Shown here: in pieces, positions 9,581-18,023 of the stretch
How the letters are laid out: each line of letters begins with the position of its first letter
How positions within the stretch are numbered: position 1 is the stretch's first letter
NCBI GenBank assembly: GCA_964434165.1
Contig: CAYSUS010000001.1
Coordinates: 62,001 to 126,000 of the forward strand
Direction of reading: 5' to 3'
DNA: 64,000 bases
DNA from: CAYSUS01 sp964434165
GTDB lineage: Bacteria; Planctomycetota; Planctomycetia; Pirellulales; Thermoguttaceae
Program-made: the position numbers and the translations under genes
The notes under the pieces: model-generated
Told to the model about the DNA's origin: nothing
Database searches by the model: none
Seen by the model: only the letters and a program-made list of their open reading frames with translations

Positions 9581-11491
9581 ATGACGCAAGCCTTCACCCC
9601 AGAGCCGACGCCCCGCGAAGCGCCGCCCCACGGCGGGGGCTTCCTGCACAAGGCCCGGTGGATCGCCGGTCACTGGCGCCCCTATCGCCGCGAGATCCCG
9701 CTGATCCTCGTCCTGACGGTGGCGAACGCGGCGATCCTGATCGTCTATCCCCTGCTTCTGAAGCGGATCATCGACGGCATTGAGCAGTCGCTCTCCTACG
9801 CCTACCTGGTCCACCACGTCTTCATCCTGCTGGGCTACGGCGCCGCGCACTTCGCGGTGTACGCCTCGCTGCAAACGTTGCGGGCAAGGCTCAACCTGCG
9901 GTTCGAGTTCGGCGTGCGCATGCGGGCGTTCGAGCACCTGCTCGAGGCCGGGGCGGCCACGTTCCGCCGCTTCCGCACCGGCGACCTCGTCACCCGGTTG
10001 ATGGACGACGTGGGCGAGAAGCTGTCGTGGTTCATGTGCTCGGTGATCCTCCGGCTGGTCGAGGCGGCGCTGGTGATCGCCTTCGGCGTGGCGGCCATGC
10101 TGTGGATCGATCCGCTGCTGACGCTGTGCGCGGCCGGGCCGCTGCCCGTGCTGGTGGGGCTGTTCGTGTTCACCGCGTCGCGGCTCCATCGCCGCTACGA
10201 GGAGGTGCAGCAGTCGATCTCGCACCTGAACGACGTGCTGGAGAGCTGCTTCAGCGGCGTCCGCGTGGTCAAGGCCTTCGCGGCCGAACCGGCCCAGCGT
10301 CGCGCGGTCCTGGAGGCCATCCAGCGCCAGCGCCGCGCGGAAATCCGCGCCGTGCGCTGGCAGACGGTCATCGATTCGCTCTACGGCAACGTGTGGCAAC
10401 TGGCGATCATCAGCGTCCTGCTGGTCGGTGGGGCGATGGCCATCGAGGGGTCCGTCTCGCTGGGCGACCTGGTGGCCTTCGGCGCCTACGTGCTGATGCT
10501 CGTGTGGCCAATGTTCGACGTGGGGCAGTTCCTCGTCCGCGGCAAGCTCAGTGCGGTGAGCATCGAGCGCCTGGAAGCGATCGAGCAGTGCCGGCCGGAA
10601 GTGGACGAGCCGGGCGTCGCGTCGCCCGCGGTGCGCCGGCCCGACGCCCCGCCGCCTGCCGACTATCCGGCGTCGAAGGACCGGCGGCGACCCATGTCCG
10701 TGGTGTTCAAGGGAGTGGGATACCGGTTCCCGGGCGCGGAGCACGACGCGCTGGCCGGCGTGTCTTTCGCGGCCCTGCCCGGCACGATCACGGCCGTCGT
10801 CGGCGAGGTCGGCTCGGGCAAGAGCGCCCTGTTGGCGCTGGCTGCCCGCCTGGTCGATCCGGCCTCGGGGCGCGTGCTGGTTTATCACGGCGCGGCCCCG
10901 GCCGACGGCGACGGACAGGTCACGGCCCTGGCGGCCGATCTCCGCACGCGCGAGCTCGTGCCGGTGCGCCAGGCCATCGGTTACGTGCCGCAGGAGCCGC
11001 TCCTGCTCTCCGGAACGGTCCTGGAGAACGTCCGGTTCGGGCGCGCGTGGATCGGCGAAGAGGACGTGGAGCAGGCGCTGGATCTCGCCTGCCTGCGCGA
11101 CGACCTGGAGGATTGGCCCGACGGCCTCCACACGCGACTGGGCACGCGCGGCACGCGGCTCTCTGGAGGGCAAAAGCACCGTGTGGCCCTCGCCCGGGCC
11201 CTGGCCGATCGGCCGTCGATCCTCCTGCTGGACGATTGCACGGCCGCCCTGGATGCGCAGACCGAGGAATTCCTGTGGCAGGGGCTGGAGGAAGCCACCC
11301 CGCACACCACGACGATCCTCGTCACGCACCGGCCGGCGACGCTCCGCCGCGCGGGCCAGATTCTGGTGCTCGACCGCGGCACGGTTCGCGAGCGGGGGAC
11401 GTTCGCGGATTTGGAACGGCCCGGGACCCTGCTGCATCGCCTGTACCTGCAATGGACGCTGGAGGAGGAGCCGCTCGACGATGGGCCGTGA
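9581..11491 (+). CDS. ABC exporter half-transporter, degenerate Walker B
   Basis: Second half of the exporter, 636 residues, 64 bp after its partner. It has a membrane domain with about six helices (residues 35-330), a linker rich in Pro/Asp, then an NBD. Walker A is GEVGSGKSA (about 408), the signature LSGGQ (about 527) is canonical, and the H-loop THRPAT is present. Walker B reads ILLLDDCTAALD, with Asp where the catalytic Glu should be. Paired with the LSVGQ of the upstream protein, this makes one degenerate and one consensus ATP site. The start is the ATG at 9581; upstream in-frame sequence overlaps the previous gene and is not conserved-looking. Confidence 0.92.
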   Translation: MTQAFTPEPTPREAPPHGGGFLHKARWIAGHWRPYRREIPLILVLTVANAAILIVYPLLLKRIIDGIEQSLSYAYLVHHVFILLGYGAAHFAVYASLQTLRARLNLRFEFGVRMRAFEHLLEAGAATFRRFRTGDLVTRLMDDVGEKLSWFMCSVILRLVEAALVIAFGVAAMLWIDPLLTLCAAGPLPVLVGLFVFTASRLHRRYEEVQQSISHLNDVLESCFSGVRVVKAFAAEPAQRRAVLEAIQRQRRAEIRAVRWQTVIDSLYGNVWQLAIISVLLVGGAMAIEGSVSLGDLVAFGAYVLMLVWPMFDVGQFLVRGKLSAVSIERLEAIEQCRPEVDEPGVASPAVRRPDAPPPADYPASKDRRRPMSVVFKGVGYRFPGAEHDALAGVSFAALPGTITAVVGEVGSGKSALLALAARLVDPASGRVLVYHGAAPADGDGQVTALAADLRTRELVPVRQAIGYVPQEPLLLSGTVLENVRFGRAWIGEEDVEQALDLACLRDDLEDWPDGLHTRLGTRGTRLSGGQKHRVALARALADRPSILLLDDCTAALDAQTEEFLWQGLEEATPHTTTILVTHRPATLRRAGQILVLDRGTVRERGTFADLERPGTLLHRLYLQWTLEEEPLDDGP

Positions 11492-11545
11492 GCCCGCATC
11501 CTCTATGCTTCCAAGGTTTCGGGTTCCCGTGGACCGGCGTCGCGC

Positions 11546-11577
11546 CGACTTCCGGAGTCGCGCAGACTTCGGAAGTC
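11546..11577. repeat. palindromic repeat, copy 2
   Basis: Diverged copy of the palindromic unit (CGACTTCCGGAGTCG, then GACTTCGGAAGTC) 55 bp after the exporter stop and about 115 bp before the BRCT/MerR gene. It is followed by CTGGATCC, similar to the flank of copy 1. Confidence 0.85.
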
Positions 11578-11693
11578 CTGGATCCGAGAGTCCCATGGGC
11601 AATCGTCCTCGATTGCCAGGCCGCCCGGCGAGCGTTAGGATGCGATCGAAGCGACTGCCTCACTCCCTTGCACGGATGACCCCCCCTCTCGTC

Positions 11694-12959
11694 ATGCCAT
11701 CCACCCGATCTGAGCAGCCTCCCGGACCGATTCTTCAGGCCAAGCGCGTGGCTTTCGTCGGGCGCCTGGCGAGCATGTCCCGCAAGGAAGCCTCGCAGTT
11801 GGCCCGGGAGCACGGCGCCGTGGTCGTGGACAGGCCCGATCCGAGCACCGACCTGGTGGTGGTGGGCGAAGCCGGTTTGGCGCTGCTCGACCCGGCGGAG
11901 GGCGAGCAGTTGCTGGACCGCGCCACGCGCGACGCCGCCGAGCAGGGCGCCGTGGAGATCGTCACCGAGACGGGACTCTGGCAGCGGCTGGGGCTCGTGG
12001 AGGACGATCAGGCGATCCGCCAGCTCTACACGCCGGCCATGCTCGCCCGCCTGCTCGACGTGCCCGTGGCCGTGGTGCGGCGCTGGCATCGGCGCGGGCT
12101 GATTCGGCCGGTGCGTGAGGTGCGCCGGCTGCCCTATTTCGATTTCCAGGAGGTGGCCACGGCGCGTCGGCTTGCGGAGCTGTTGGCGGCGGGCATGTCG
12201 CCGGCGGCCATCGAGCGCAAGCTGGAGGAGCTGGCGCGCGTGGTGCCCGGCGTGCAGCGGCCGCTCGCGCAGCTTTCGGTGATCGTGCGCGGGCGCGAGA
12301 TCCTCTTGCGCCAGGGGGACGGTCTGCTCGAGCCGGGCGGGCAGTTGCGATTCGACTTCGAGGCCGCCGAGCGCCCGGCCCGGGCGGTCGTGGCCATGCC
12401 GCAAGACGAGCCGGGGCTGCCCGAGGGTCCCTGGCGCGTGACCGCGTCGGACGCGCCGCCCGCCATCGAGCCGGGCGCCGACCTGGACCACCCTCCGTCG
12501 CCGACGCCCGAGACCATGTGCCGCGTGGCCGCGGAGCTGGAAGAGGAGGGCCGGCTGAAGGAGGCGGCCGAGATGTACCGCGCCTCGCTGGCCGCGGCCG
12601 GCCCCAAGGCCGAGACCTGCTTTCTGTTGGCCGAGCTGCTTTACCGGTTGGGCGAGGTGGGCGCGGCGCGCGAGCGGTACTACATGGCCGTGGAATTGGA
12701 CGAGGACTACGTCGAGGCGCGCAACTGCCTGGGCTGCGTATTGGCCGAGACGGGCGAGGGGGAGCTGGCGGTGGCCGCGCTCCAGGGCGCGCTGGCCTAT
12801 CATCCCGACTACGCCGACGCCCACTATCACCTGGCGCGGCTTCTGGACGAGCGCGGCCGAAGCGGCGAGGCTGAGGTGCACTGGCAGGCGTTCATCGAAC
12901 TGGCGCCCGACAGCCCGTGGTCGGACGAGGCCCGCGCGCGTCTCGCGCGGCCGTCTTGA
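11694..12959 (+). CDS. BRCT + MerR-type HTH + TPR fusion protein
   Basis: Three modules in 421 residues. Residues 15-95 resemble a BRCT domain: AKRVAFVGRLASMSRKEA, then LAREHGAVVV, then STDLVVVGEAG, the layout seen in DNA ligase and RFC1 BRCTs. Residues 111-185 form a MerR-type winged helix (LYTPAMLARLLDVPVAVVRR, then WHRRGLIRP). Residues about 270-420 carry three or four TPRs (AAELEEEGRLKEAAEMYRAS and similar). A Pro/Ala-rich linker joins them. It is probably a DNA-binding regulator or scaffold whose partner is bound by the TPRs; target unknown. ATG at 11676 (MTPPLV) is an alternative start six codons upstream. Confidence 0.8.
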   Translation: MPSTRSEQPPGPILQAKRVAFVGRLASMSRKEASQLAREHGAVVVDRPDPSTDLVVVGEAGLALLDPAEGEQLLDRATRDAAEQGAVEIVTETGLWQRLGLVEDDQAIRQLYTPAMLARLLDVPVAVVRRWHRRGLIRPVREVRRLPYFDFQEVATARRLAELLAAGMSPAAIERKLEELARVVPGVQRPLAQLSVIVRGREILLRQGDGLLEPGGQLRFDFEAAERPARAVVAMPQDEPGLPEGPWRVTASDAPPAIEPGADLDHPPSPTPETMCRVAAELEEEGRLKEAAEMYRASLAAAGPKAETCFLLAELLYRLGEVGAARERYYMAVELDEDYVEARNCLGCVLAETGEGELAVAALQGALAYHPDYADAHYHLARLLDERGRSGEAEVHWQAFIELAPDSPWSDEARARLARPS

Positions 12960-13212
12960 CGCGATCGCGACACGGACCCGCCTGCCGACGGGGTGCTTGC
13001 ATGCCACCGAAGGTGGAGTATCCTGAAAGGGCAGCGAGGCGGCGGGAGCCGGCTAGCGACGCTCAGAAAGCCGGTTCAGTGAGGGCGACCCACGGAAGCC
13101 CGTCCTCGCGAGGGAGGGTGCCAACCTCTTTCCGCATGGGCTGTCTGAACATCCCAAGACACGCGAGCGGCGGGCGCTCGCACCAACGCCCCCTTTCGGC
13201 GCGCGGGAATCG

Positions 13213-14562
13213 ATGCGGGAAATCCTCTTCGACTACGATGTCAACCCGACGACGTGGGTCTATATCTCGTCGTTGATGACGATCGGCATCTTCTTCAAGT
13301 TCCGCCGCTTCTGGAGCGTCCGCAATCTCGACCTCGTCCTGCTCATCGCCTACGCGCCCGGCCTGCTGATGGTCGCCCGGTACAAGTCCGACGTGGAGCA
13401 GCTCGGGTACTTGTGGCTGTTTACCGTCTCGGGCCTGTTTCTGCTTCGATTGCTGCTCGACCCGATGATGGTGCGGCGCCCGCTGCTGGAGCCGAACCTT
13501 TCGGCGGGCGGCCTGACCTTCACCTGCATCGCCCTGATGGTGTTTCTGATGACGAACGTCGTCACCCAGGGGATGAAGGAGAGCGAGGTCACCGGCGCCA
13601 TCAAGGCCGACCACGTGCTGACCAAGGGCGAATTACCCCCCGGCTACGACGAGGCGGCGCTGAGCAGTCCGGGCTACCCGCTGTTTCACATCTTCGCCGG
13701 CTTCTCCGACCGGCCCGTGCGGGAGAAGCAGACCTCGCCCGAGCAGTACCGCCGCGCGCTGGTTCGCCGGGCGGTGACGCGGACCACCGCCATTCTCGCC
13801 CACCTGGCCGTCGTCGTGGGCCTGGTCGTGATCGGCTACCGTCACTACGACAACATCCACACCGGCGTGGCGATGGGCTCGCTGTACGCGCTGCTGCCCT
13901 ACACCGCGCAGATGACGCCCCGCGTGGATCACGTCATTCCCGCCGCGCTGCTCGTGTGGACCGTCGAGGCCTATCGCCGGCCGGTCGTCTCGGGCATCTT
14001 CCTCGCCCTGGCGACCAGCGTGATCTTCTATCCGGCGTTCCTCCTGCCGCTGTGGTGCAGCTTCTACTGGCGCCGCGGGCTGTTCCGGTTCCTGGGGAGC
14101 TTCGCCGCGGTGATGCTCCTGATGACGCTCTCGCTGGCGCTGACCTCGAACAGCCTTCAGGCCTTCGGCGAACAGCTCAGGCAGATGTACGGCGTGGCGG
14201 ACCTGGCGCAACTGGTCGGGCTCGTGGAGACGCCACCGGATAGCGTCACCGGCTTCTGGCAGTTCCACGTCTTCTTCTACCGCATCCCGGTGTTCGTGGC
14301 CTTCGTCGTGCTCTGCGCGAGCATGGCCTTGTGGCCGCCGCACAAGAACTACGCCACGCTCTTGAGCTGCTCCGGGGCCGTGATGGTGGCCACCCAGTTC
14401 TGGCACGTGCCCGGCGGCGGCCTCTACATGAACTGGTACTTGCCGCTGTTGATCCTCACGATCTTCCGGCCGAATCTGGAGGACCGCGTGGCCATGACCG
14501 CGGTGGTCGAAGGATTCAATCCGCTGCGCCGGGGCTTCCAGCGAGCCAGGCGCGGCGGCTGA
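13213..14562 (+). CDS. polytopic inner-membrane protein of unknown function
   Basis: Protein of 449 residues with about nine or ten hydrophobic segments, beginning at WVYISSLMTIGIFF (about 16) and ending near LYMNWYLPLLILTIF (about 412). Between segments two and five there is a hydrophilic loop (residues 115-185). I recognise no catalytic motif. Arg/Lys-rich loops alternate with acidic ones as in integral membrane enzymes. The aromatic-rich loop PPDSVTGFWQFHVFFYRIP (about 339) and HVPGGGLYMNWY (about 397) are candidate conserved sites. It ends convergently 23 bp from the HEAT-protein gene. Function unknown. Confidence 0.75.
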   Translation: MREILFDYDVNPTTWVYISSLMTIGIFFKFRRFWSVRNLDLVLLIAYAPGLLMVARYKSDVEQLGYLWLFTVSGLFLLRLLLDPMMVRRPLLEPNLSAGGLTFTCIALMVFLMTNVVTQGMKESEVTGAIKADHVLTKGELPPGYDEAALSSPGYPLFHIFAGFSDRPVREKQTSPEQYRRALVRRAVTRTTAILAHLAVVVGLVVIGYRHYDNIHTGVAMGSLYALLPYTAQMTPRVDHVIPAALLVWTVEAYRRPVVSGIFLALATSVIFYPAFLLPLWCSFYWRRGLFRFLGSFAAVMLLMTLSLALTSNSLQAFGEQLRQMYGVADLAQLVGLVETPPDSVTGFWQFHVFFYRIPVFVAFVVLCASMALWPPHKNYATLLSCSGAVMVATQFWHVPGGGLYMNWYLPLLILTIFRPNLEDRVAMTAVVEGFNPLRRGFQRARRGG

Positions 14563-14585
14563 GAGGACGCCGGCGCGGTCGGGCG

Positions 14586-15812
14586 TCAGTCGCGCCGCGC
14601 GTCGATGGCCGCCTGCTTCTTCTGCCGGGCGTACCACGCCTTCCAGGCGCCGATGTTGAAGTCGAAGTGCATGCCGGTGATCATCGTCAGGGCGTCGCGG
14701 ACCTCGGGGTTGCGGATCTCGCGCTTGATGACCTTGGGGCCGCCCCCGAAACTGAAGCCCGGAGCGCCGCCCGAGTTGCCCCCCGTGCCGAAGCCAAAGC
14801 TCATGGGCGTGCCGCCCCCGCCGCTGCTGCCGCGCTTGAAGGTGTGGGTGGTCACCAGGGCATCGATCAGGGGGCCGATCGCCGAGGGGTCCTTCATGTG
14901 GGCCAGGCCGACCGCCGCCCGGCGCACAAGCACGTTGTCCTTGCTCTTCAGCTTGCCGACGTAGTAGGCGACCACGTCGGGCCGCTTCTCTTTCTTCAGG
15001 TAGTCGAGGCAGGTCAGACGGACCTCGGAGACCGGGTCTTCCAGCGAGCGCTCGGCCAGAACGCGGATCGCCCCGGGCGTGTTGATCCGGGCGAGGATCT
15101 CGAGGTACAGCTTGCGGACCTCCTCGAACGGCTCGTCCTCCAGTTTCGAGGCCAGCGCACGTACCGCGGCGGGATCCTCGATCGAGGCGAAGTTCCGCCG
15201 GGCCTGCCCGTCCTTGCTGCTGCCGAGCCAACCGCGCCACATCTTGATCTTGCCGAACCACTCCCGCTGCGCCGCCTCGATCTTGGCGTCCCGCTCCATC
15301 AGCTCGATCTCCTGCGGCAGCCGGTAGCGGCCCTTGTACCAGCGGTAGCCGCGGGCGAGCATCACCTCCTTCTGCGTCTTCCACTCGCCGCCTTCGACCT
15401 GGCTGTATCCCAGGGCCCGCCGGGCCTCGGCGTGATCGGGTTCGAGCTCGATGATCCGCTCCAGGTGCGTCTTGCGCTGGTTGACCAGGTGATGCTCCAG
15501 GCACCATTGCGCCAGGGCCCACTGGCCTTCGATCGTGTCGGCGAAGCTCGGCTTGATCTTCTCGTACTCGATCTCCTCGGGACGCTGGGGAAGCCGCTGC
15601 TCGACCATCGCCGCGTCGAACTCCAGGTCGCCCCCGGCCGTGCGGACCCGGAAAGTCTCGCGCGGCGACTGTTCCGGGTTGAGCAGCTCGCCCTCCACGC
15701 GCCCGCCGCTTCTGAGCACGAAGATCTCGGCCCGCGCGCCGGTCAATCCCAGTGACAGGAGGACCACGCCGGCGATGGCCCCGATCCGAATGCAAACCGG
15801 ATGTGTTCTCAC
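14586..15812 (-). CDS. exported HEAT-repeat protein
   Basis: Protein of 408 residues. The GTG at 15812 is favoured because an AGGGAGG ribosome site lies 6 nt upstream and the frame then opens with a signal peptide (IRIGAIAGVVLLSLGLTGARA). Next come a short beta domain (EIFVLRSGGRVEGELLN, like other planctomycete periplasmic proteins that sense or bind at the envelope), a TPR-like segment (HHLVNQRKTHLERIIELEPD) and HEAT repeats (about 215-345: PAAVRALASKLED, PGAIRVLAERSLED, VLVRRAAVGLAHMKDP). A Gly/Ser-rich loop (about 350-385) precedes the conserved end FDFNIGAWKAWYARQ. Probably a periplasmic scaffold; no enzyme motif. Confidence 0.8.
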   Translation of the reverse strand: MRTHPVCIRIGAIAGVVLLSLGLTGARAEIFVLRSGGRVEGELLNPEQSPRETFRVRTAGGDLEFDAAMVEQRLPQRPEEIEYEKIKPSFADTIEGQWALAQWCLEHHLVNQRKTHLERIIELEPDHAEARRALGYSQVEGGEWKTQKEVMLARGYRWYKGRYRLPQEIELMERDAKIEAAQREWFGKIKMWRGWLGSSKDGQARRNFASIEDPAAVRALASKLEDEPFEEVRKLYLEILARINTPGAIRVLAERSLEDPVSEVRLTCLDYLKKEKRPDVVAYYVGKLKSKDNVLVRRAAVGLAHMKDPSAIGPLIDALVTTHTFKRGSSGGGGTPMSFGFGTGGNSGGAPGFSFGGGPKVIKREIRNPEVRDALTMITGMHFDFNIGAWKAWYARQKKQAAIDARRD

Positions 15813-15887
15813 GCTGCGCCTCCCTCGGGTGATGCGGCCAGCGCCGCCCCCACGCCGGACAGATTGCCCGCTCTGCTCGACTCTTCT

Positions 15888-15917
15888 AGTATAGGGAGCG
15901 ATCCGCCGGAGTGGAAA
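15888..15917 (-). promoter_or_regulatory. possible sigma-70 promoter for the HEAT-repeat gene
   Basis: On the minus strand TTTCCA (-35), 18 bp spacer, then TATACT (-10), about 75 bp before the GTG at 15812. The -10 is strong, the -35 moderate. It sits beside the MoaB start on the other strand. Confidence 0.45.
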
Positions 15918-15918
15918 C

Positions 15919-16488
15919 GTGCCCCCCTCGATGGTGCGTCCTGAACGCAAACCCCGTCATGCTATTGAGTCCACTGCCTTGAGTCAGGTTCCCCAAGAGC
16001 ATCGCCGCCAGGCCCCCCATTCCGTAGTTTGCGCCGTGGTCACGGTGAGCGACACGCGGACCCTCGAAACCGACGAAGGGGGGCGGGTCCTCGCCGAGAC
16101 CTTGCGGTCGGCGGGTCACGGGGCCGTGCACCACCAGATCGTGCGCGACGACCCCACCCAGATTCGCGACGCGGTTTCCGCGCTCACCGCGCGCGAAGAG
16201 ATCGATGCGATCCTCATAACGGGGGGGACAGGCCTGGGAAGCCGCGACCAGACCATCGAGGCGATCCAGCCGCTCCTGAGCCGCGAGATGCCAGGCTTTG
16301 GAGAGCTTTTCCGCATGCTCAGCTTCCAGGAGGTGGGAGCCGCGGCCATGCTCAGCCGGGCGATGGGCGGGCTGGCTGGGCGTACCGTGGTGTTCGCCCT
16401 GCCTGGCTCGCCGGCCGGGGTCCGATTGGCCGTGGAGAAGCTCATTCTGCCCGAGTTGGGGCACCTGGTGCGCGAGGCGCGGCGTTAG
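15919..16488 (+). CDS. moaB: molybdenum cofactor biosynthesis protein MoaB/Mog
   Basis: MogA/MoaB-family protein that adenylylates molybdopterin before molybdate insertion, or a related inactive form. Domain from about residue 38 (VCAVVTVSDTR) to the end. The molybdopterin-binding loop ITGGTGLGSRDQTIEAI (about 99-115) and the later ALPGSPAGVRLAVEKLI are characteristic. It has 189 residues from the GTG at 15919, with an extra N-terminal tail of about 35 residues; ATG at 15931 would shorten it by four. It stands alone, divergent from the HEAT-repeat gene; no other molybdenum gene is in the window. Confidence 0.88.
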   Translation: MPPSMVRPERKPRHAIESTALSQVPQEHRRQAPHSVVCAVVTVSDTRTLETDEGGRVLAETLRSAGHGAVHHQIVRDDPTQIRDAVSALTAREEIDAILITGGTGLGSRDQTIEAIQPLLSREMPGFGELFRMLSFQEVGAAAMLSRAMGGLAGRTVVFALPGSPAGVRLAVEKLILPELGHLVREARR

Positions 16489-16632
16489 GGGCGGCCGATC
16501 AACAACTAGCCGGTTCGGCGAGCATCCAGTTCTCCAAGGAGCGCTGCCGGTCCGTTTCGAGCCGACACGGCGCGGCTCGGAGTCCCCTGCCCTGGGCCCA
16601 GTCGCTTGTCCACGTATCTGCCCCACCTTGAC

Positions 16633-16661
16633 TTGACGTGGCGCGGCCGAGCCGATAGGCT
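16633..16661 (+). promoter_or_regulatory. possible sigma-70 promoter for the lipoprotein pair
   Basis: TTGACG (-35), 17 bp spacer, TAGGCT (-10), about 67 bp before the ATG at 16728. Correct spacing and a strong -35; the -10 is imperfect. Confidence 0.4.
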
Positions 16662-16727
16662 TCGCACCTCTTATGCCTCGGGTTCGGCGGTTCCGCCCCC
16701 TTCCTCCGTTTGTCGCACGGTCGCGCC

Positions 16728-17624
16728 ATGCGCCTCTTCCGCCCGATCGCACCCCAGTCGTGCGCCGCGCTCGCCGTGGCGGTGTTGGTGGTGGCCGCGG
16801 CGACAGGCTGCCTGGAACTGGATCTGGTCAAGCGCCGCGCGGAGTCGCCGTTGCGTCCCGCGCAGATGTCGCCCGACTCCGTCGTGGTCGAGGCGTTCTT
16901 CGCCCGGTTCGCCGAGGGCGATCCCCGGGCGAATTCGATCCTGTGGCGCGAGATCGACGAGCAACACTTCCCGGCCGAGAAGCGGCGGGACTTGGCCCGA
17001 TGCGGATTTCGAGCGGGCAAGGTGGGCGGACAGGTGCCGCTCGCCCTGGCCCGGCTCCTGGAGATGAAAGACGAGGCCCCGCCCGACGACGGCGTCAACC
17101 GCGTCAGCCTGGACCGCCTGCAAACCGAGCCGCTGGTGACGCATCGCCGCATGCAGGTCCGGCCCGGGGCCCCCAGCGAGATCGTCACCTCGCGGACCTA
17201 CGACGAGTTGACCGTGCTGCGGTGCGAGGAAGACGGCCTGTGCGGCAGGACCTATGCCAAAGCCCAGGCCCTGTACGACTTGCGCGTGTATCCGCTTCAC
17301 GACGGACGGGTGCGCGTCGAGTTGGAGCCGCAGGTCCAGCACGGCGACCCCGGCAAGCGCTGGGTGGGCGACCAGGGTATGTGGCGCCTGGACACCAGCC
17401 GCCAGAAGCAGGTCTTCGCCGACCTGGCCCTCTCGGCGGAGCTGGCTCCGGGTGAGATGGTGGTGCTGACCTGCCTGCCAGGCCGACACGGCAGCCTGGG
17501 ACATTCGTTCTTCACCGACGACTCGTCGGGCGAGCCGCAGCAGAAGCTGCTTCTGGTGCGCGTGGCCCAGACGCAGCACGACGGGCTGTTCACACCCGGT
17601 GAGCCGTTGCCGCTGGACGATTGA
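16728..17624 (+). CDS. putative lipoprotein, unknown function
   Basis: Protein of 298 residues. Residues 1-25 form a lipoprotein signal with lipobox VAAATGC (Cys about 25), so it should be acylated and anchored. The mature part is soluble, mixed alpha/beta, with no motif I recognise. Repeated phrases such as QKQVFADLALSAELAPGEM and VVLTCLPGRHGSLGHSF (about 250) look like a secretin-, SAF- or FlgH-type beta domain, but this is weak. The ATG at 16728 is preferred over a TTG six codons upstream because it begins the signal peptide. A second lipoprotein gene starts 17 bp after its stop, so the two form an operon. Confidence 0.7.
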   Translation: MRLFRPIAPQSCAALAVAVLVVAAATGCLELDLVKRRAESPLRPAQMSPDSVVVEAFFARFAEGDPRANSILWREIDEQHFPAEKRRDLARCGFRAGKVGGQVPLALARLLEMKDEAPPDDGVNRVSLDRLQTEPLVTHRRMQVRPGAPSEIVTSRTYDELTVLRCEEDGLCGRTYAKAQALYDLRVYPLHDGRVRVELEPQVQHGDPGKRWVGDQGMWRLDTSRQKQVFADLALSAELAPGEMVVLTCLPGRHGSLGHSFFTDDSSGEPQQKLLLVRVAQTQHDGLFTPGEPLPLDD

Positions 17625-17641
17625 CGAGGGAGGCTTTCCCG

Positions 17642-18004
17642 ATGAGAACGATCGCGCTGCTTGCCCTGATCCTCTCGGCCGCGGCCGGCTGCCAGGACCG
17701 TCGTTTCGCCCACGTCGGCGGCGGGCCCGCCGGCAAGGAGTACGGCATGCTCCTGAAGTCGATCGACGCCTATGCCAAGAAGAACGGCCTGACGCGCAAC
17801 GAGGCGATCCGCGAGCTCCGCACCAAGGCCGATTGGGCCGCCGCCGAAGGCCAGAACTCGTGCTGTCCCGGACACGGCCACCCCCAACACGCCCACGCGT
17901 GGGCCACCCCGCCGCGGGTCGGGGCGAGCGACCCACCGGGCCATGCCTACGCCGGGGAGATGCCGGCCGCCTACGAGTCGCGGCGGGCGTTTGGCGCGCC
18001 GTAG
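17642..18004 (+). CDS. small His-rich putative lipoprotein
   Basis: Protein of 120 residues with a GGGAGG ribosome site about 9 nt before the ATG. Signal and lipobox LSAAAGC place the acylated Cys at about 17. The mature part has a short helix (LLKSIDAYAKKNGLTRNEAI) and then a metal-ligand-like tail, NSCCPGHGHPQHAHAW (about 85-100), dense in Cys and His. It shares an operon with the preceding lipoprotein. Possible metal-binding envelope protein; no family recognised. Confidence 0.7.
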   Translation: MRTIALLALILSAAAGCQDRRFAHVGGGPAGKEYGMLLKSIDAYAKKNGLTRNEAIRELRTKADWAAAEGQNSCCPGHGHPQHAHAWATPPRVGASDPPGHAYAGEMPAAYESRRAFGAP

Positions 18005-18023
18005 AAGCGGCGGCGGGGCGCCA

